The notes beneath the pieces were generated by a model. It ran no database searches and had not been told where the DNA came from. It saw only the letters and a list, made by a program, of their open reading frames with translations. A stretch of 64,000 nt of DNA from Brucella haematophila. Its GTDB lineage: Bacteria > Pseudomonadota > Alphaproteobacteria > Rhizobiales > Rhizobiaceae. Position numbers and translations under genes: made by a program. The DNA is taken from assembly GCF_005938105.1 (NCBI RefSeq), contig NZ_VCPE01000004.1:341159-405158 (forward strand), in the 5' to 3' direction. This document shows, one piece after another, positions 26,656 to 35,576 of the stretch (positions are counted from its first letter, which is position 1; each line of letters starts with the position of its first letter).

Positions 26656-26801
26656 CACTACAGTTGCATTCTTCGCCATGCCGGGCTGCAACGCGCAATT
26701 TCCTGCGCGCCGGTGCTCACGTACCCAAAAGTACGCTCCGCTCCGGTGCTCGAAAATCACTCGTTTCGCCACGGCCTGACGAATTTGCAACTGTAGTGCT
26801 A
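26653..26801. repeat. 149-bp element with 16-bp perfect terminal inverted repeats
   Basis: TAGCACTACAGTTGCA (26653-26668) is the exact reverse complement of TGCAACTGTAGTGCTA (26786-26801). The interior is GC-rich, with GGTGCTC repeated near 26,717 and 26,747 and a palindromic GTACCCAAAAGTAC. It has the shape of a small non-autonomous (MITE- or REP-like) element. Its left arm supplies the edd stop codon. Confidence 0.8.
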
Positions 26802-26823
26802 AGAGGCGACGCCAACAAAATAA

Positions 26824-26851
26824 GGCAAAGCGGGTTTTGCACCGCTTTGCC
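26824..26851. terminator. Hairpin downstream of edd/folD
   Basis: GGCAAAGCGG (26824-26833) and CCGCTTTGCC (26842-26851) form a perfect 10-bp stem between the convergent edd and folD genes. Confidence 0.55.
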
Positions 26852-26876
26852 TCTCAAATCGCACCAAATGGCGTAA

Positions 26877-26897
26877 AGAGGCGCGAAAAACGCCTCT
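26877..26897 (-). terminator. Terminator of folD
   Basis: AGAGGCG/CGCCTCT stem with a seven-base loop, directly after the folD stop when read on the minus strand. Together with the hairpin at 26,824-26,851 it separates the convergent transcripts. Confidence 0.55.
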
Positions 26898-26905
26898 CAA
26901 TTGTG

Positions 26906-27805
26906 TCAGAAAACGGGCTTTTTTACGCCCGCACTGCGGCAAGCCGCCGTCAGCGTATTTGCCATCAGCATGGCGATGGTCATCGGGCCCACGCCGCCCG
27001 GAACCGGCGTGATTGCGCCCGCAACCTTCTCCGCATCCGCAAAATCGACATCGCCGACGAGGCGGGTTTTACCCTCGCCCTTTTCCGGTGCCGGAATGCG
27101 GTTGATGCCGACATCGATAACCGTCGCGCCGGGCTTGACCCAATCGCCCTTGACCATCTGCGGACGGCCAACTGCTGCGACCAGAATATCCGCCGTGCGT
27201 GCAATCGCCGGCAGGTCCTTGGTGCGGCTATGGGCAACCGTGACCGTTGCATTGGCCGCGAGCAGCAGATTGAACATCGGCTTGCCGACAATGTTGGAAC
27301 GCCCGATCACCACGGCATTGAGACCGGAAAGATCGCGGCCATGAACACGCTCGATCATGATCATCGCACCGGCTGGCGTGCAGGGCACGAAGGCCGTATC
27401 GACCTCGCCAGTGCCCAGCTTGCCGACATTGATGAAGTGGAAGCCGTCCACGTCCTTGTCCGGTGAAATCGTCTGAATGACGCGGCCTGAATCGATATGC
27501 TTCGGCAGCGGCAGCTGCACCAGAATGCCGTGAATGGCCGGATCGTTGTTGAGGCTCTCGATCAGGTCGAGAAGCTCCTGCTCCGAAGCCGTGTCCGGCA
27601 GATCATGCTGAACGGAATGGAAGCCGCATTCCTTGGCCTTGCGGCCTTTGGAGGCGACATAGACCTGGCTCGCCGGGTCTTCACCCACGATCACCACGGC
27701 AATACCGGGAACGACGCCGGTCGCTGCAACGAGCTTTTCGGTTTCGGTCTTCACCGTGGAAACCACATCCTCGGCGAGCTTCTTGCCATCGATCAACTGG
27801 GCCAT
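26906..27805 (-). CDS. folD: Methylenetetrahydrofolate dehydrogenase/cyclohydrolase
   Basis: A bifunctional enzyme of 299 residues that interconverts 5,10-methylene- and 10-formyl-tetrahydrofolate. The motifs [14 protein letters not shown] (catalytic Lys), [42 protein letters not shown] (NADP site) and [16 protein letters not shown] are all in place. I start at ATG 27805, where the family N-terminus [11 protein letters not shown] begins. Confidence 0.96.
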   Translation of the reverse strand: MAQLIDGKKLAEDVVSTVKTETEKLVAATGVVPGIAVVIVGEDPASQVYVASKGRKAKECGFHSVQHDLPDTASEQELLDLIESLNNDPAIHGILVQLPLPKHIDSGRVIQTISPDKDVDGFHFINVGKLGTGEVDTAFVPCTPAGAMIMIERVHGRDLSGLNAVVIGRSNIVGKPMFNLLLAANATVTVAHSRTKDLPAIARTADILVAAVGRPQMVKGDWVKPGATVIDVGINRIPAPEKGEGKTRLVGDVDFADAEKVAGAITPVPGGVGPMTIAMLMANTLTAACRSAGVKKPVF

Positions 27806-27987
27806 AGCGAGCGCTTCTTTCTGTTCGAAATATTGGCTTTGCGAGATAAACGGGCTGCAATGTCTGGGAGATACATCACATCCGTCGGGCATACATGCCA
27901 ATAAGCGTCATGGCGCGCGATGACAATTGGCGAAAGCGCGACAAAGTGAAAATCGGGACAGGATTTTCAGAAGTTTCAGGAATGATG

Positions 27988-29769
27988 TCAGAACCGCGTG
28001 CCACGGTTCGCGCGTACATCGTCGATGGTGCGCTGCAACTCGTCCGCTTCTCCGACCGTATCAGCCCGATTGTTCTCGACTTCCCAGCGCGCGTTCGCTT
28101 CGCGAATGACGGCGGCAAGCCGCGTTTCGCCATAGGTTTCGAGCACATCTTCGGCTTCTGGTTCGTCCGGCGCCTGCCCTTCTCTCGACGGTTCCACCCT
28201 GCTTCCAAACAGGCACGAGAACAGACCGAGCCAGAGTCCGCCGAGCAATCCGGCCAGAAGTGAATTCTGCAACGACAGACCGTGCTGACTGGATGACAAA
28301 TTCGCCGGTGCGACGAGGCGCACCGTGGCTCCCGTCGCCGACAAGGTGCTCATATCACCTTGCGCCGCACGCATTTGCGCATCTTCATAAAGCGCCTGCC
28401 GTGCCGCCAGATCGCGCTCCATCGCCTGAAGGCGATTGCGGTCTTCATCCGTCGCGGGCGCTGCATTCAGCCCCCTCATTGCAGAAGCCGCCTTCTGTTC
28501 GTTTTCGACAGCTTTTCGCAGATCGGCCTGAATCAGACTACGCTGATTGGCGATTTCCGTATCGATTTCAGCAGCAAGGGTTTTGGCCGCATCGCTTTGA
28601 CCGGCCGCGCGATATTGATCGACGAGCGTACCCAGCACACCTGACCGCATGTCTTCCGGCAAACCATCCTGTAACAGGCTTTCCGCCGTCATATTGCTCA
28701 AGCGACCAGCCTCGGCACCGATCCGCGCCGTTTCTGCCTTGGCGTCGGCAAATGCACTCTCAAGCGCCGCACGATCACCGTCGCCGAAATTCCGGCTGGC
28801 GCGGAATGCTTCAACCGCCGCCTTGGCGGAAGCTGCATCCGCTTCCAGCGCCTGCAAACGTTCAGGCAAACCAACATCCGGCCCGCCCGTGCTTCCTGTC
28901 AGCTGATCGCGGAAAGCCTGCGCAACGGCATTAGCAACAGCCGTTGCCGTTTGCTGTGTTGCGGCCTTGGCTTCAACCGTGACGATGCCGCTATCGAGCG
29001 CCTGCGAAAATTCCAGATGCGGGCGAAGCAATGCCGCGCCCGTTTGCCCGGAAGGCGTCGCGGGGGCAGCCTCGCCTTCCGCTGTGGTGAAACGATCAAG
29101 CGCGTGGCGTAGCTGGTCAAGAAGTGGTGGAGGCCCGAAATCCTCCGGCGACTGGATACGCGCCAGCTGGGCAGCGCGATTCAGCACCGCCTCGGATGCT
29201 ATCTCGCTGCGACGTTCGGAAGGAAACACCTGCAAGGATGTAGACACGCTATAATGCTGCGGATTAAGGGCCGCATAGCCAAGTCCCAGCAACCCGCCCA
29301 ATAGGGTGAAGCCCAGAATGCGGCCCCAACGCAGACGCCAGCGCCCGCGAGGCTTGGCAGGCTGCGCCATAGCGGCTGGAGCAACAACAGCAGACACCGC
29401 GTGTTCCGTTTCGGCCTGCCTTTGCACGTCCGGCGCAGGCACTGCCGTTTGCGGTGCTGTTTCCGGCTCAAGCCGGGACTGCAATTCGGCGCGTATGGCG
29501 CTCATGCGCTGGCGCATATCGGCAGCAGGATCGTGAGCCATCGAAGGTGCAGCCGGTTCGCCGTCCAGCATTTCCTGCTTGCGGCGTAGAAGCTCATCGC
29601 GACGCCTGCGATGCTCACGCTCGGCCAGCAATTCTTCGGCAAGCTCGGCGGTGGTCCTGGTCGGGCTGACATCGGGCGCGACACCCTGAGACCGGGCCAG
29701 AAACTCGGGAGCATAAGCTAATAAGGGGCGCACAACAGCAGTTTGTCCCTTGTTGTTTTGCTCAACCAT
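27988..29769 (-). CDS. Wzz/GumC-like chain-length determinant protein
   Basis: About 593 residues. A cytoplasmic, charged N-terminal region (LAEELLAEREHRRRRDELLRR) is followed by a TM helix near residue 165 (ILGFTLLGGLLGLGYAA), a Wzz-like periplasmic part beginning NPQHYSVSTSLQVFP, a long coiled-coil segment, and a second TM near 500 (NSLLAGLLGGLWLGLFSCLF). This is the polysaccharide co-polymerase or GumC-like layout, but no tyrosine kinase domain or polysaccharide genes are adjacent. An alternative start at 29,799 adds ten residues. Neither start has a strong ribosome-binding site. Confidence 0.75.
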   Translation of the reverse strand: MVEQNNKGQTAVVRPLLAYAPEFLARSQGVAPDVSPTRTTAELAEELLAEREHRRRRDELLRRKQEMLDGEPAAPSMAHDPAADMRQRMSAIRAELQSRLEPETAPQTAVPAPDVQRQAETEHAVSAVVAPAAMAQPAKPRGRWRLRWGRILGFTLLGGLLGLGYAALNPQHYSVSTSLQVFPSERRSEIASEAVLNRAAQLARIQSPEDFGPPPLLDQLRHALDRFTTAEGEAAPATPSGQTGAALLRPHLEFSQALDSGIVTVEAKAATQQTATAVANAVAQAFRDQLTGSTGGPDVGLPERLQALEADAASAKAAVEAFRASRNFGDGDRAALESAFADAKAETARIGAEAGRLSNMTAESLLQDGLPEDMRSGVLGTLVDQYRAAGQSDAAKTLAAEIDTEIANQRSLIQADLRKAVENEQKAASAMRGLNAAPATDEDRNRLQAMERDLAARQALYEDAQMRAAQGDMSTLSATGATVRLVAPANLSSSQHGLSLQNSLLAGLLGGLWLGLFSCLFGSRVEPSREGQAPDEPEAEDVLETYGETRLAAVIREANARWEVENNRADTVGEADELQRTIDDVRANRGTRF

Positions 29770-29946
29770 CGCTTTTTCCCGATGCCTATCCAAGCCCATC
29801 TACCGGTCCGAATGCCCGGACCATCCGCCCATGATCATGCCATAGCACAGACCACGAGAATTATGGCATCCACCATGGCAAACAAACCGTTAAAATTGTA
29901 ATTTTCCATAGTGATTCATACCGATGCGCGACTGGAGGAAGCCAAG

Positions 29947-30552
29947 ATGCCAACCAAAATGGAACATCCGGTCGATATGGGACGCCTCGAAGGCATTATT
30001 CAGTTCATTCAGGCAGCAGAACGCCTGAAAAGCACATTGCGTTCCGGCCATACCGCCGAAGGCCGTCCGGAAAGTACCGCCGAACACAGCTGGCGGCTGT
30101 GTCTTCTGGTTACATTATTCGACAAGGAGCTTGGCGATTGCGACCGCCTGCGTCTTCTCAAAATGTGCCTTGTGCATGATTTGGGCGAGGCGATTTCCGG
30201 CGATGTCCCGGCCATTCACCAAAGCGCCGACGATGGCCGCGCCGAGCGTGAAAAGGCCGATCTCATAAAACTATGCGCGCCGCTTCCCGACGATCTGCGT
30301 GCGGAAATTCTTGACCTGTGGGCCGATTATAATCGCGGCACCTCCCCCGAAGCGATCTTCGCCAAGGGTTTCGACAAGATCGAAACCATGCTCCAGCATA
30401 ATATCGGGCTAAACCCGCCCGATTTCGATTATGCATTCAATCTCGGCTATGGCCTCAAGCAGACCGAGCGCCACCCGCTATTGCGCCAGTTTCGCACCCT
30501 TGTGGATGCGCAAACAGCGCGCAATGCCGACCGCCAGAAGCGATCAGTTTAG
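29947..30552 (+). CDS. HD-domain nucleotidase (YfbR/HDDC2-like)
   Basis: An HD-family phosphohydrolase of 201 residues resembling 5'-deoxynucleotidases. The metal-binding residues appear in STAEHSWRLC, MCLVHDLGEAISGD (the HD pair) and KGFDKIETMLQHN. GGAGGAAG lies about 8 nt before ATG 29947, which decides the start over the in-frame codon at 29,911. It converges on the membrane-protein gene at 30,544 with a 9-bp overlap. Confidence 0.85.
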   Translation: MPTKMEHPVDMGRLEGIIQFIQAAERLKSTLRSGHTAEGRPESTAEHSWRLCLLVTLFDKELGDCDRLRLLKMCLVHDLGEAISGDVPAIHQSADDGRAEREKADLIKLCAPLPDDLRAEILDLWADYNRGTSPEAIFAKGFDKIETMLQHNIGLNPPDFDYAFNLGYGLKQTERHPLLRQFRTLVDAQTARNADRQKRSV

Positions 30553-31146
30553 CGTCGCGAAGTGTCGCAGCGTGAAGACAATCTGGTAGAGCAAGGCGAG
30601 TGTAGCAAAGACCGCATGATAACGCCGGTTGTCCCAGAACATGGCGATGACGCTGAACACGATGAAACAGACCGTCTGGATCGGATATTCGATGCCATAG
30701 AGATGATAATGATCGACGCCTTTCAACAAGGTGTCGAGGACGTCCACGACATGGATCAGCGCCAGAATACCGAAGAACCACTTGCGCCGTGACAGGAAAT
30801 AATCACGATAGCCGGTATATTCCTCCATGCTGTCGGGAAAGAGCAGCGTGCATTGCAGGAAATAAAGCCCGGCATAGAAAATAACGAAAAGATATTTTTC
30901 GAATGTCCATTGAGGAATAATTCTGAGGCCAAACTCGAACCACCAGAAATGCACCACCGACAGCAGCACGAAGGCCACCCAGGCCATATGCACCGGATAG
31001 ATTCTCTGCTTGCCGGGATGCTGGATGAAACGCGCAACGCCGGTGAGAAGGCGCGAAACGCACAAGCCCAGAATCATGCCAATGATGATGCGGACGTGGC
31101 CGAATGCTTCTGCTGGCGGAATACCAGTAGTCAAAGACGGATCCAT
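30544..31146 (-). CDS. Hypothetical multi-pass membrane protein
   Basis: A protein of 200 residues with about six hydrophobic segments: near 20-38 (IIIGMILGLCVSRLLTGV), 52-70, 84-102, 124-142, 153-170 and 178-196. A conserved-looking HFWWFEF stretch lies after the second helix. No transporter or enzyme signature is seen. The gene is isolated, with its end overlapping the convergent HD gene. Confidence 0.7.
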   Translation of the reverse strand: MDPSLTTGIPPAEAFGHVRIIIGMILGLCVSRLLTGVARFIQHPGKQRIYPVHMAWVAFVLLSVVHFWWFEFGLRIIPQWTFEKYLFVIFYAGLYFLQCTLLFPDSMEEYTGYRDYFLSRRKWFFGILALIHVVDVLDTLLKGVDHYHLYGIEYPIQTVCFIVFSVIAMFWDNRRYHAVFATLALLYQIVFTLRHFATLN

Positions 31147-31411
31147 TGGCCCCTCATTCCAACCGCGCGGATAAACTTAAAAATCCGCAATTTCCATGCA
31201 ATTTCCTCAAGACATACTGAGCGATATTTTATGAGGCTTCAATAATTCACGGGCAAGAAAGCTATAGTTTCCGCAGTTTTATGTTTTGTCTGCTCGTATC
31301 GATCAAATATGGCACAGCCGCCTTGCGGATCGCGAAGGCAGAGGTTTATACCGTCTGCAAACAACCCGGGCGCTCCGGCGCCGAAACATTCAGACAGGCG
31401 GAACAATCACT

Positions 31412-32227
31412 ATGCAGGATACGGTCATTCTCGTCGGTTGCGGCAATATGGGCTTCGCCATGCTCAAAGGCTGGCTCGACAACGGCATTTTGAAAGCTGG
31501 CGACGTTCATGTCGTCGAGCCGACGGATGCGCTGCGCGAGCGCGCTGCGGGCGCTGGCGTTCATGCCTATTCCAGCGCGGAAGCGCTGCCTGCCGACCTC
31601 AAGCCGCGCATGATACTGGTTGCCGTCAAGCCGCAGGTCATGAACGCTGTTCTGCCTGCCTATAAGCGCTTTGCGCCTGCCGCCACCTTTGTCAGTGTTG
31701 CAGCCGGCATCCCGGTTGCGCTGTTCGAGACGCATCTGGGCCACGATGCAGCCATCCTCCGCTGCATGCCCAATACGCCTGCCGCCATTGGCAAGGGCAT
31801 GATGGTGACCTTCAAGAACGCCAATGTGACCGCCGATAATGAAGCTTTCGTCGCACGCCTGCTCGCCACTTCGGGCAAAGTTACAAGCGTCGATGACGAA
31901 GCGCTGATGGATGCCGTCACGGCGGTTTCGGGCTCCGGCCCGGCCTATGTGTTCCACTTCATCGAAGCACTGACCGATGCTGGCGTCACCGCTGGTCTGC
32001 CCCGTGAAACGGCAGGGCTTCTCGCCATGCAGACCGTGATGGGTGCGGGCGCGCTTGCCGATGCCAGCACCGACACGCCGTCGAAACTGCGCGAGCAGGT
32101 GACGAGCCCGAACGGCACCACGGCTGCTGCGCTGGAAGTGCTGATGGGCGGCGACCGCCTCAAGACGCTTGTTGCCGAGGCCGTTGAAGCAGCGCGCAAG
32201 CGTTCCGAGGAACTCGGCAAGGCCTAA
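31412..32227 (+). CDS. proC: Pyrroline-5-carboxylate reductase
   Basis: Reduces pyrroline-5-carboxylate to proline with NAD(P)H, the last step of proline synthesis. The protein of 271 residues begins VILVGCGNMGFAMLKGWL (Rossmann motif), and the family signature is AVSGSGPAYVFHFIEALTDA near 172-191. ATG 31412 matches the family N-terminus. The stop overlaps by four bases the end of the convergent peptide-transporter ATPase gene. Confidence 0.95.
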   Translation: MQDTVILVGCGNMGFAMLKGWLDNGILKAGDVHVVEPTDALRERAAGAGVHAYSSAEALPADLKPRMILVAVKPQVMNAVLPAYKRFAPAATFVSVAAGIPVALFETHLGHDAAILRCMPNTPAAIGKGMMVTFKNANVTADNEAFVARLLATSGKVTSVDDEALMDAVTAVSGSGPAYVFHFIEALTDAGVTAGLPRETAGLLAMQTVMGAGALADASTDTPSKLREQVTSPNGTTAAALEVLMGGDRLKTLVAEAVEAARKRSEELGKA

Positions 32228-32967
32228 TTAGCAAGTCTCGGCACCGCTTCGATCAGCGCTCTGGTAACGGGCGCTTGCGGTGTCAGGATCAGCTCCTGCG
32301 TCGGGCGGTTTTCAACAACCCGCCCGCGTTCCATCACCGCAATGCGATCCGCCATAAGTGCTGCAACCGCAAGATCATGGGTGATGAAGAGATAGGCCGT
32401 CTGTTCGGCCCTTTGTATCTCCCGCAACAGATCGAGAATTGCGCCGCGCACCGTCACATCGAGCGCCGAAACTGCTTCATCCAGCACAATCAGTGAAGGG
32501 GATGTCGCAAGCGCGCGGGCAATTGCCACGCGCTGTCGCTGGCCGCCGGAAATTTCGTGCACCCCACGCCGCGCAAGCGCCGGATCAAGCCCGACCTTTT
32601 CCAGCAGATCTGCGATATCGCGTTTGATGCCGTGAATGCGCAGCGGTTCATGCAGAAGATCGCTGACACTGGTGCGGGGATTGAAAGCGGATAGCGGGTC
32701 CTGAAACACCATCTGCATGCGCGCACGGCGCCTGCGCAGTACAGCACCTTGCAATGCCAGCCAATCCTCGCCTTCGAAACGGATCGCCCCGCTTTCCAGC
32801 GGGTGCAGGCGCAGCAAAGCACGCGCAAGCGTGGACTTGCCGCTGCCCGACGGGCCGACCAGCGCCAGCGTTTCACCTTTGGCGATCTCAAGGCCGACAT
32901 GGTCGAGCGCCAACGCATCGCCATAACGCGCCACCAGCCTGTCAGCCTGCAACAAAGCCTCAGCCAT
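32224..32967 (-). CDS. Peptide ABC transporter ATP-binding protein (DppF-like)
   Basis: An ABC ATPase of 247 residues: Walker A GPSGSGKSTL near residue 38, signature ISGGQRQRVAIARAL, Walker B LIVLDEAVSALD and the switch His (FITHDL). It is the last gene of a five-gene oligopeptide-type transporter operon and overlaps the upstream ATPase gene by 8 bases. The gene is slightly short for DppF (usually about 320), lacking the C-terminal oligopeptide-transporter extension, as in some nickel- or peptide-type systems. Confidence 0.9.
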   Translation of the reverse strand: MAEALLQADRLVARYGDALALDHVGLEIAKGETLALVGPSGSGKSTLARALLRLHPLESGAIRFEGEDWLALQGAVLRRRRARMQMVFQDPLSAFNPRTSVSDLLHEPLRIHGIKRDIADLLEKVGLDPALARRGVHEISGGQRQRVAIARALATSPSLIVLDEAVSALDVTVRGAILDLLREIQRAEQTAYLFITHDLAVAALMADRIAVMERGRVVENRPTQELILTPQAPVTRALIEAVPRLAN

Positions 32968-33718
32968 GGGGTGTCAACTCCAGTGCAGGCACAGCCGCAA
33001 TCAGCGCGCGCGTATAGTCCGTCTGCGGTGCGTCGATGATCACCCGCGTTTCGCCGCTTTCCACAAGCCCACCCCGGCGAAAAACTGCGATACGATCCGC
33101 AAGCCCGGATGCGAGTGCAATATCATGCGTGATGAAGATCAGGGTCATGCCGTCTTCGCGCACCAGTTTGCGCAGCAGCGCCACGATTTCCTTTTGAACG
33201 ATGGTGTCGAGCGCGCTTGTCGGCTCGTCGGCGATCAGCACACGGGGATTGGCAGCAATGGCCAGCGCTATGGCGATACGCTGCTTTTGCCCGCCGGAAA
33301 ACTGATGCGGATAGCGGTGAAAACTCTGTTCCGCATCGGGGATATGCACGCGCTCAAGCAGGGCGAGCGAGCGCACCTTGGCGGCTTGTCTATCCAGTTT
33401 GTCGTGTGCGCGAATGGTTTCTACCAATTGCGCGCCGATACTCATCAGCGGGTCGAAGCTCGACGCCGGGTCCTGAAAGACAAAGCCGATATCGCGTCCG
33501 GGCTTCATCGGCCCCTCGGCCCAGTCAATGCGCCCCGATACCCGCGCATTGACAGGCAGAAGCCCGGCAAGCGCCAGCGCCAGCGTGCTTTTACCGGAGC
33601 CGCTCTCACCGATAATGGCAAGCGTTTTGCCCGCTTCTACATCAAGCTGGACTTTGCCCAGCGCCGTTTCGCGCCCATAGGTGACAGAGAGATTTTCCAG
33701 CTTCACAAGCAGGCTCAT
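32960..33718 (-). CDS. Peptide ABC transporter ATP-binding protein (DppD-like)
   Basis: An ABC ATPase of 252 residues with Walker A GESGSGKSTLALALAG, signature FSGGQKQRIAIALAIA, Walker B VLIADEPTSALD and FITHDIALA. The start ATG 33718 overlaps the permease stop (ATGA). It pairs with the second ATPase as the heterodimeric motor of a peptide-type importer. Confidence 0.92.
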   Translation of the reverse strand: MSLLVKLENLSVTYGRETALGKVQLDVEAGKTLAIIGESGSGKSTLALALAGLLPVNARVSGRIDWAEGPMKPGRDIGFVFQDPASSFDPLMSIGAQLVETIRAHDKLDRQAAKVRSLALLERVHIPDAEQSFHRYPHQFSGGQKQRIAIALAIAANPRVLIADEPTSALDTIVQKEIVALLRKLVREDGMTLIFITHDIALASGLADRIAVFRRGGLVESGETRVIIDAPQTDYTRALIAAVPALELTPHG

Positions 33719-34545
33719 GATTGCACCTCGCGCCGTGTAGCGGCGGCCGTCACACCCTCGCCCGCCAGATAGACGCCAACGACGGTCAATGCCAATGCCA
33801 GTCCCGGCACAATCGAAAGCCACGGCGCGGAGCGCAGCACCGTCCGGCCTTCCGCAATCATGCCGCCCCATGTGACCCGGTTCGGATCACCCAGCCCCAG
33901 AAAGGACAGCGCCGCCTCGATCAATATGGCCGAAGCGACGATCACCGGCACCAGCGCCAGAACCGGCGGCAAGGCATTGGGCAAGATCTGACGAAAGGCG
34001 ATCTCCAGCGGATGCATACCGATGGTGCGAGCCGACGCCACATAATCGCGTTCGCGGATCGATAGCACCTGCCCGCGTGTCAGCCTTGCTGCCTGCGTCC
34101 AGCTTGAAAGCACGATTGCCGCCACCAGAACCGGCAATGACGGCCCGGCAAGACTGACCAGCGCCAGCGCCAGGAGAAAGCCCGGCACGGTCTGAAAGGC
34201 CTCGGTGATCCGCATCAGGATTTCATCGACAATCCCGCCTGCAAAGCCTGCCAGCACACCGACCGCGCTGCCGACAAGGATGGAGGCCAAAGCCGCCGCA
34301 AGCCCGACAATCAGCGAGGTGCGCCCGCCATGGAAAAGCTCGGCCAGCACATCGCGCCCGAGCCGGTCTGTACCGAGCGGAAAGGCGCTATTTTCGAATG
34401 GCGCCAGCAAGGGGGAAGCAACGATCCGCAGCGGATCACCGGGGAAGAGGAGCGGCGCCAGCAGCGCGGCTGCGACGAGGATCGTCAGGATGATCGAACC
34501 CGCCAGACCTTCGCCGGTTTTGAGGCTGCGCAGAAAAACCTTCAT
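33715..34545 (-). CDS. Peptide ABC transporter permease (DppC-like)
   Basis: A BPD-type permease of 276 residues with an N-terminal TM helix, the DppC-family start (LLAPLLFPGDP...GTDRLGRDVLAELFHG) and the EAA loop RERDYVASARTIGMHPLEIA. It is coupled by ATGA overlaps to the genes on both sides. Confidence 0.92.
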   Translation of the reverse strand: MKVFLRSLKTGEGLAGSIILTILVAAALLAPLLFPGDPLRIVASPLLAPFENSAFPLGTDRLGRDVLAELFHGGRTSLIVGLAAALASILVGSAVGVLAGFAGGIVDEILMRITEAFQTVPGFLLALALVSLAGPSLPVLVAAIVLSSWTQAARLTRGQVLSIRERDYVASARTIGMHPLEIAFRQILPNALPPVLALVPVIVASAILIEAALSFLGLGDPNRVTWGGMIAEGRTVLRSAPWLSIVPGLALALTVVGVYLAGEGVTAAATRREVQS

Positions 34546-35552
34546 GCCCGGGCCTTTCCTGCCGTCCGCTGGGCAATGCGCGGGTCGAGCCAGACATAGA
34601 GAAGGTCGACAACAAAATTGACCACGATCACCATGATCGCACTTGTGAGAATGACGCCCAGAAGCAAGGGCGTATCGCGGCTTGCAACGGCTTCCTGCGC
34701 CAATCGCCCGAGGCCGGGAACCGCAAAGACGCTTTCAATCACCACGCTGCCGCCCAACATGCTGGCCGCCTGCAATCCGAGCAGGGTGACCAGCGGTAAC
34801 AGCGCATTGCGCGCCACATGGCGCAACACGATGCGCGGTCGTGAAATGCCGCGTGCGCGCAAAGCCCGCACGAAATCCATCCGCCATATGTCAGCCATCG
34901 CAGCGCGCATGACACGCAGATAGAGCGCCAGATAAATCAGCGCCAGCGACACAACCGGCAGCACCAGATGACGCATTACATCGCCTGCTCGCGCCAAACC
35001 CTGCTTGCCCGATGCAATCGTTTCGATGCCGCTCGATGGCAACCAGCGCAGTCGGATCGAAAACAGGATGACCAACACCAGCGCCAGCCAGAAACCCGGA
35101 ATGGCATAGAGCACGAGAGAAGTGATCGACAGAAACCGATCCCGGAAACTGCCGGGTCTTGCGCCTGCGACAAGCCCAAGCAAAGTGCCGACAGCGAAGG
35201 ACAGTGCCGTCGCCGCGCCCATGAGCAGAAGCGTATTGGGCAACCGCTCCAGAATGACGCCGAGAATAGGCCTGTTGAAACTGACCGACCAGCCGAGATT
35301 GCCCTGCAAAAGAGAGGCGAGATAGGCGACAAGCCGATGCCAGACCGACTGATCCAGTCCCCAGCGGGCGCGCATATCAGCTATCTGCGTTGCATCACCG
35401 CCAAAACTGACGGCATAGGCGTCAACCGCATCGCCGGGGGCAAGTTCCAACATCAGAAAGCAACCGACGACAACAATCAGCAGCACAAGAATGCTGCCGA
35501 TCAAACGTTTCCGGAGAAGGGTTAGAATCTGCGCCACGCCGCGACGATACAA
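34542..35552 (-). CDS. Peptide ABC transporter permease (DppB-like)
   Basis: A permease of 336 residues with the DppB layout: first TM helix (IGSILVLLIVVVGCFLMLEL), the long periplasmic loop with WGLDQSVWHR, and the EAA loop VRALRARGISRPRIVLRHVA. The start is a TTG at 35552 or a GTG at 35537. Neither shows a strong ribosome-binding site, so translation may be coupled to the binding-protein gene ending 24 nt upstream. Confidence 0.9.
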   Translation of the reverse strand: MYRRGVAQILTLLRKRLIGSILVLLIVVVGCFLMLELAPGDAVDAYAVSFGGDATQIADMRARWGLDQSVWHRLVAYLASLLQGNLGWSVSFNRPILGVILERLPNTLLLMGAATALSFAVGTLLGLVAGARPGSFRDRFLSITSLVLYAIPGFWLALVLVILFSIRLRWLPSSGIETIASGKQGLARAGDVMRHLVLPVVSLALIYLALYLRVMRAAMADIWRMDFVRALRARGISRPRIVLRHVARNALLPLVTLLGLQAASMLGGSVVIESVFAVPGLGRLAQEAVASRDTPLLLGVILTSAIMVIVVNFVVDLLYVWLDPRIAQRTAGKARA

Positions 35553-35576
35553 TCAACGCGATGTTTCGTCACCGTT

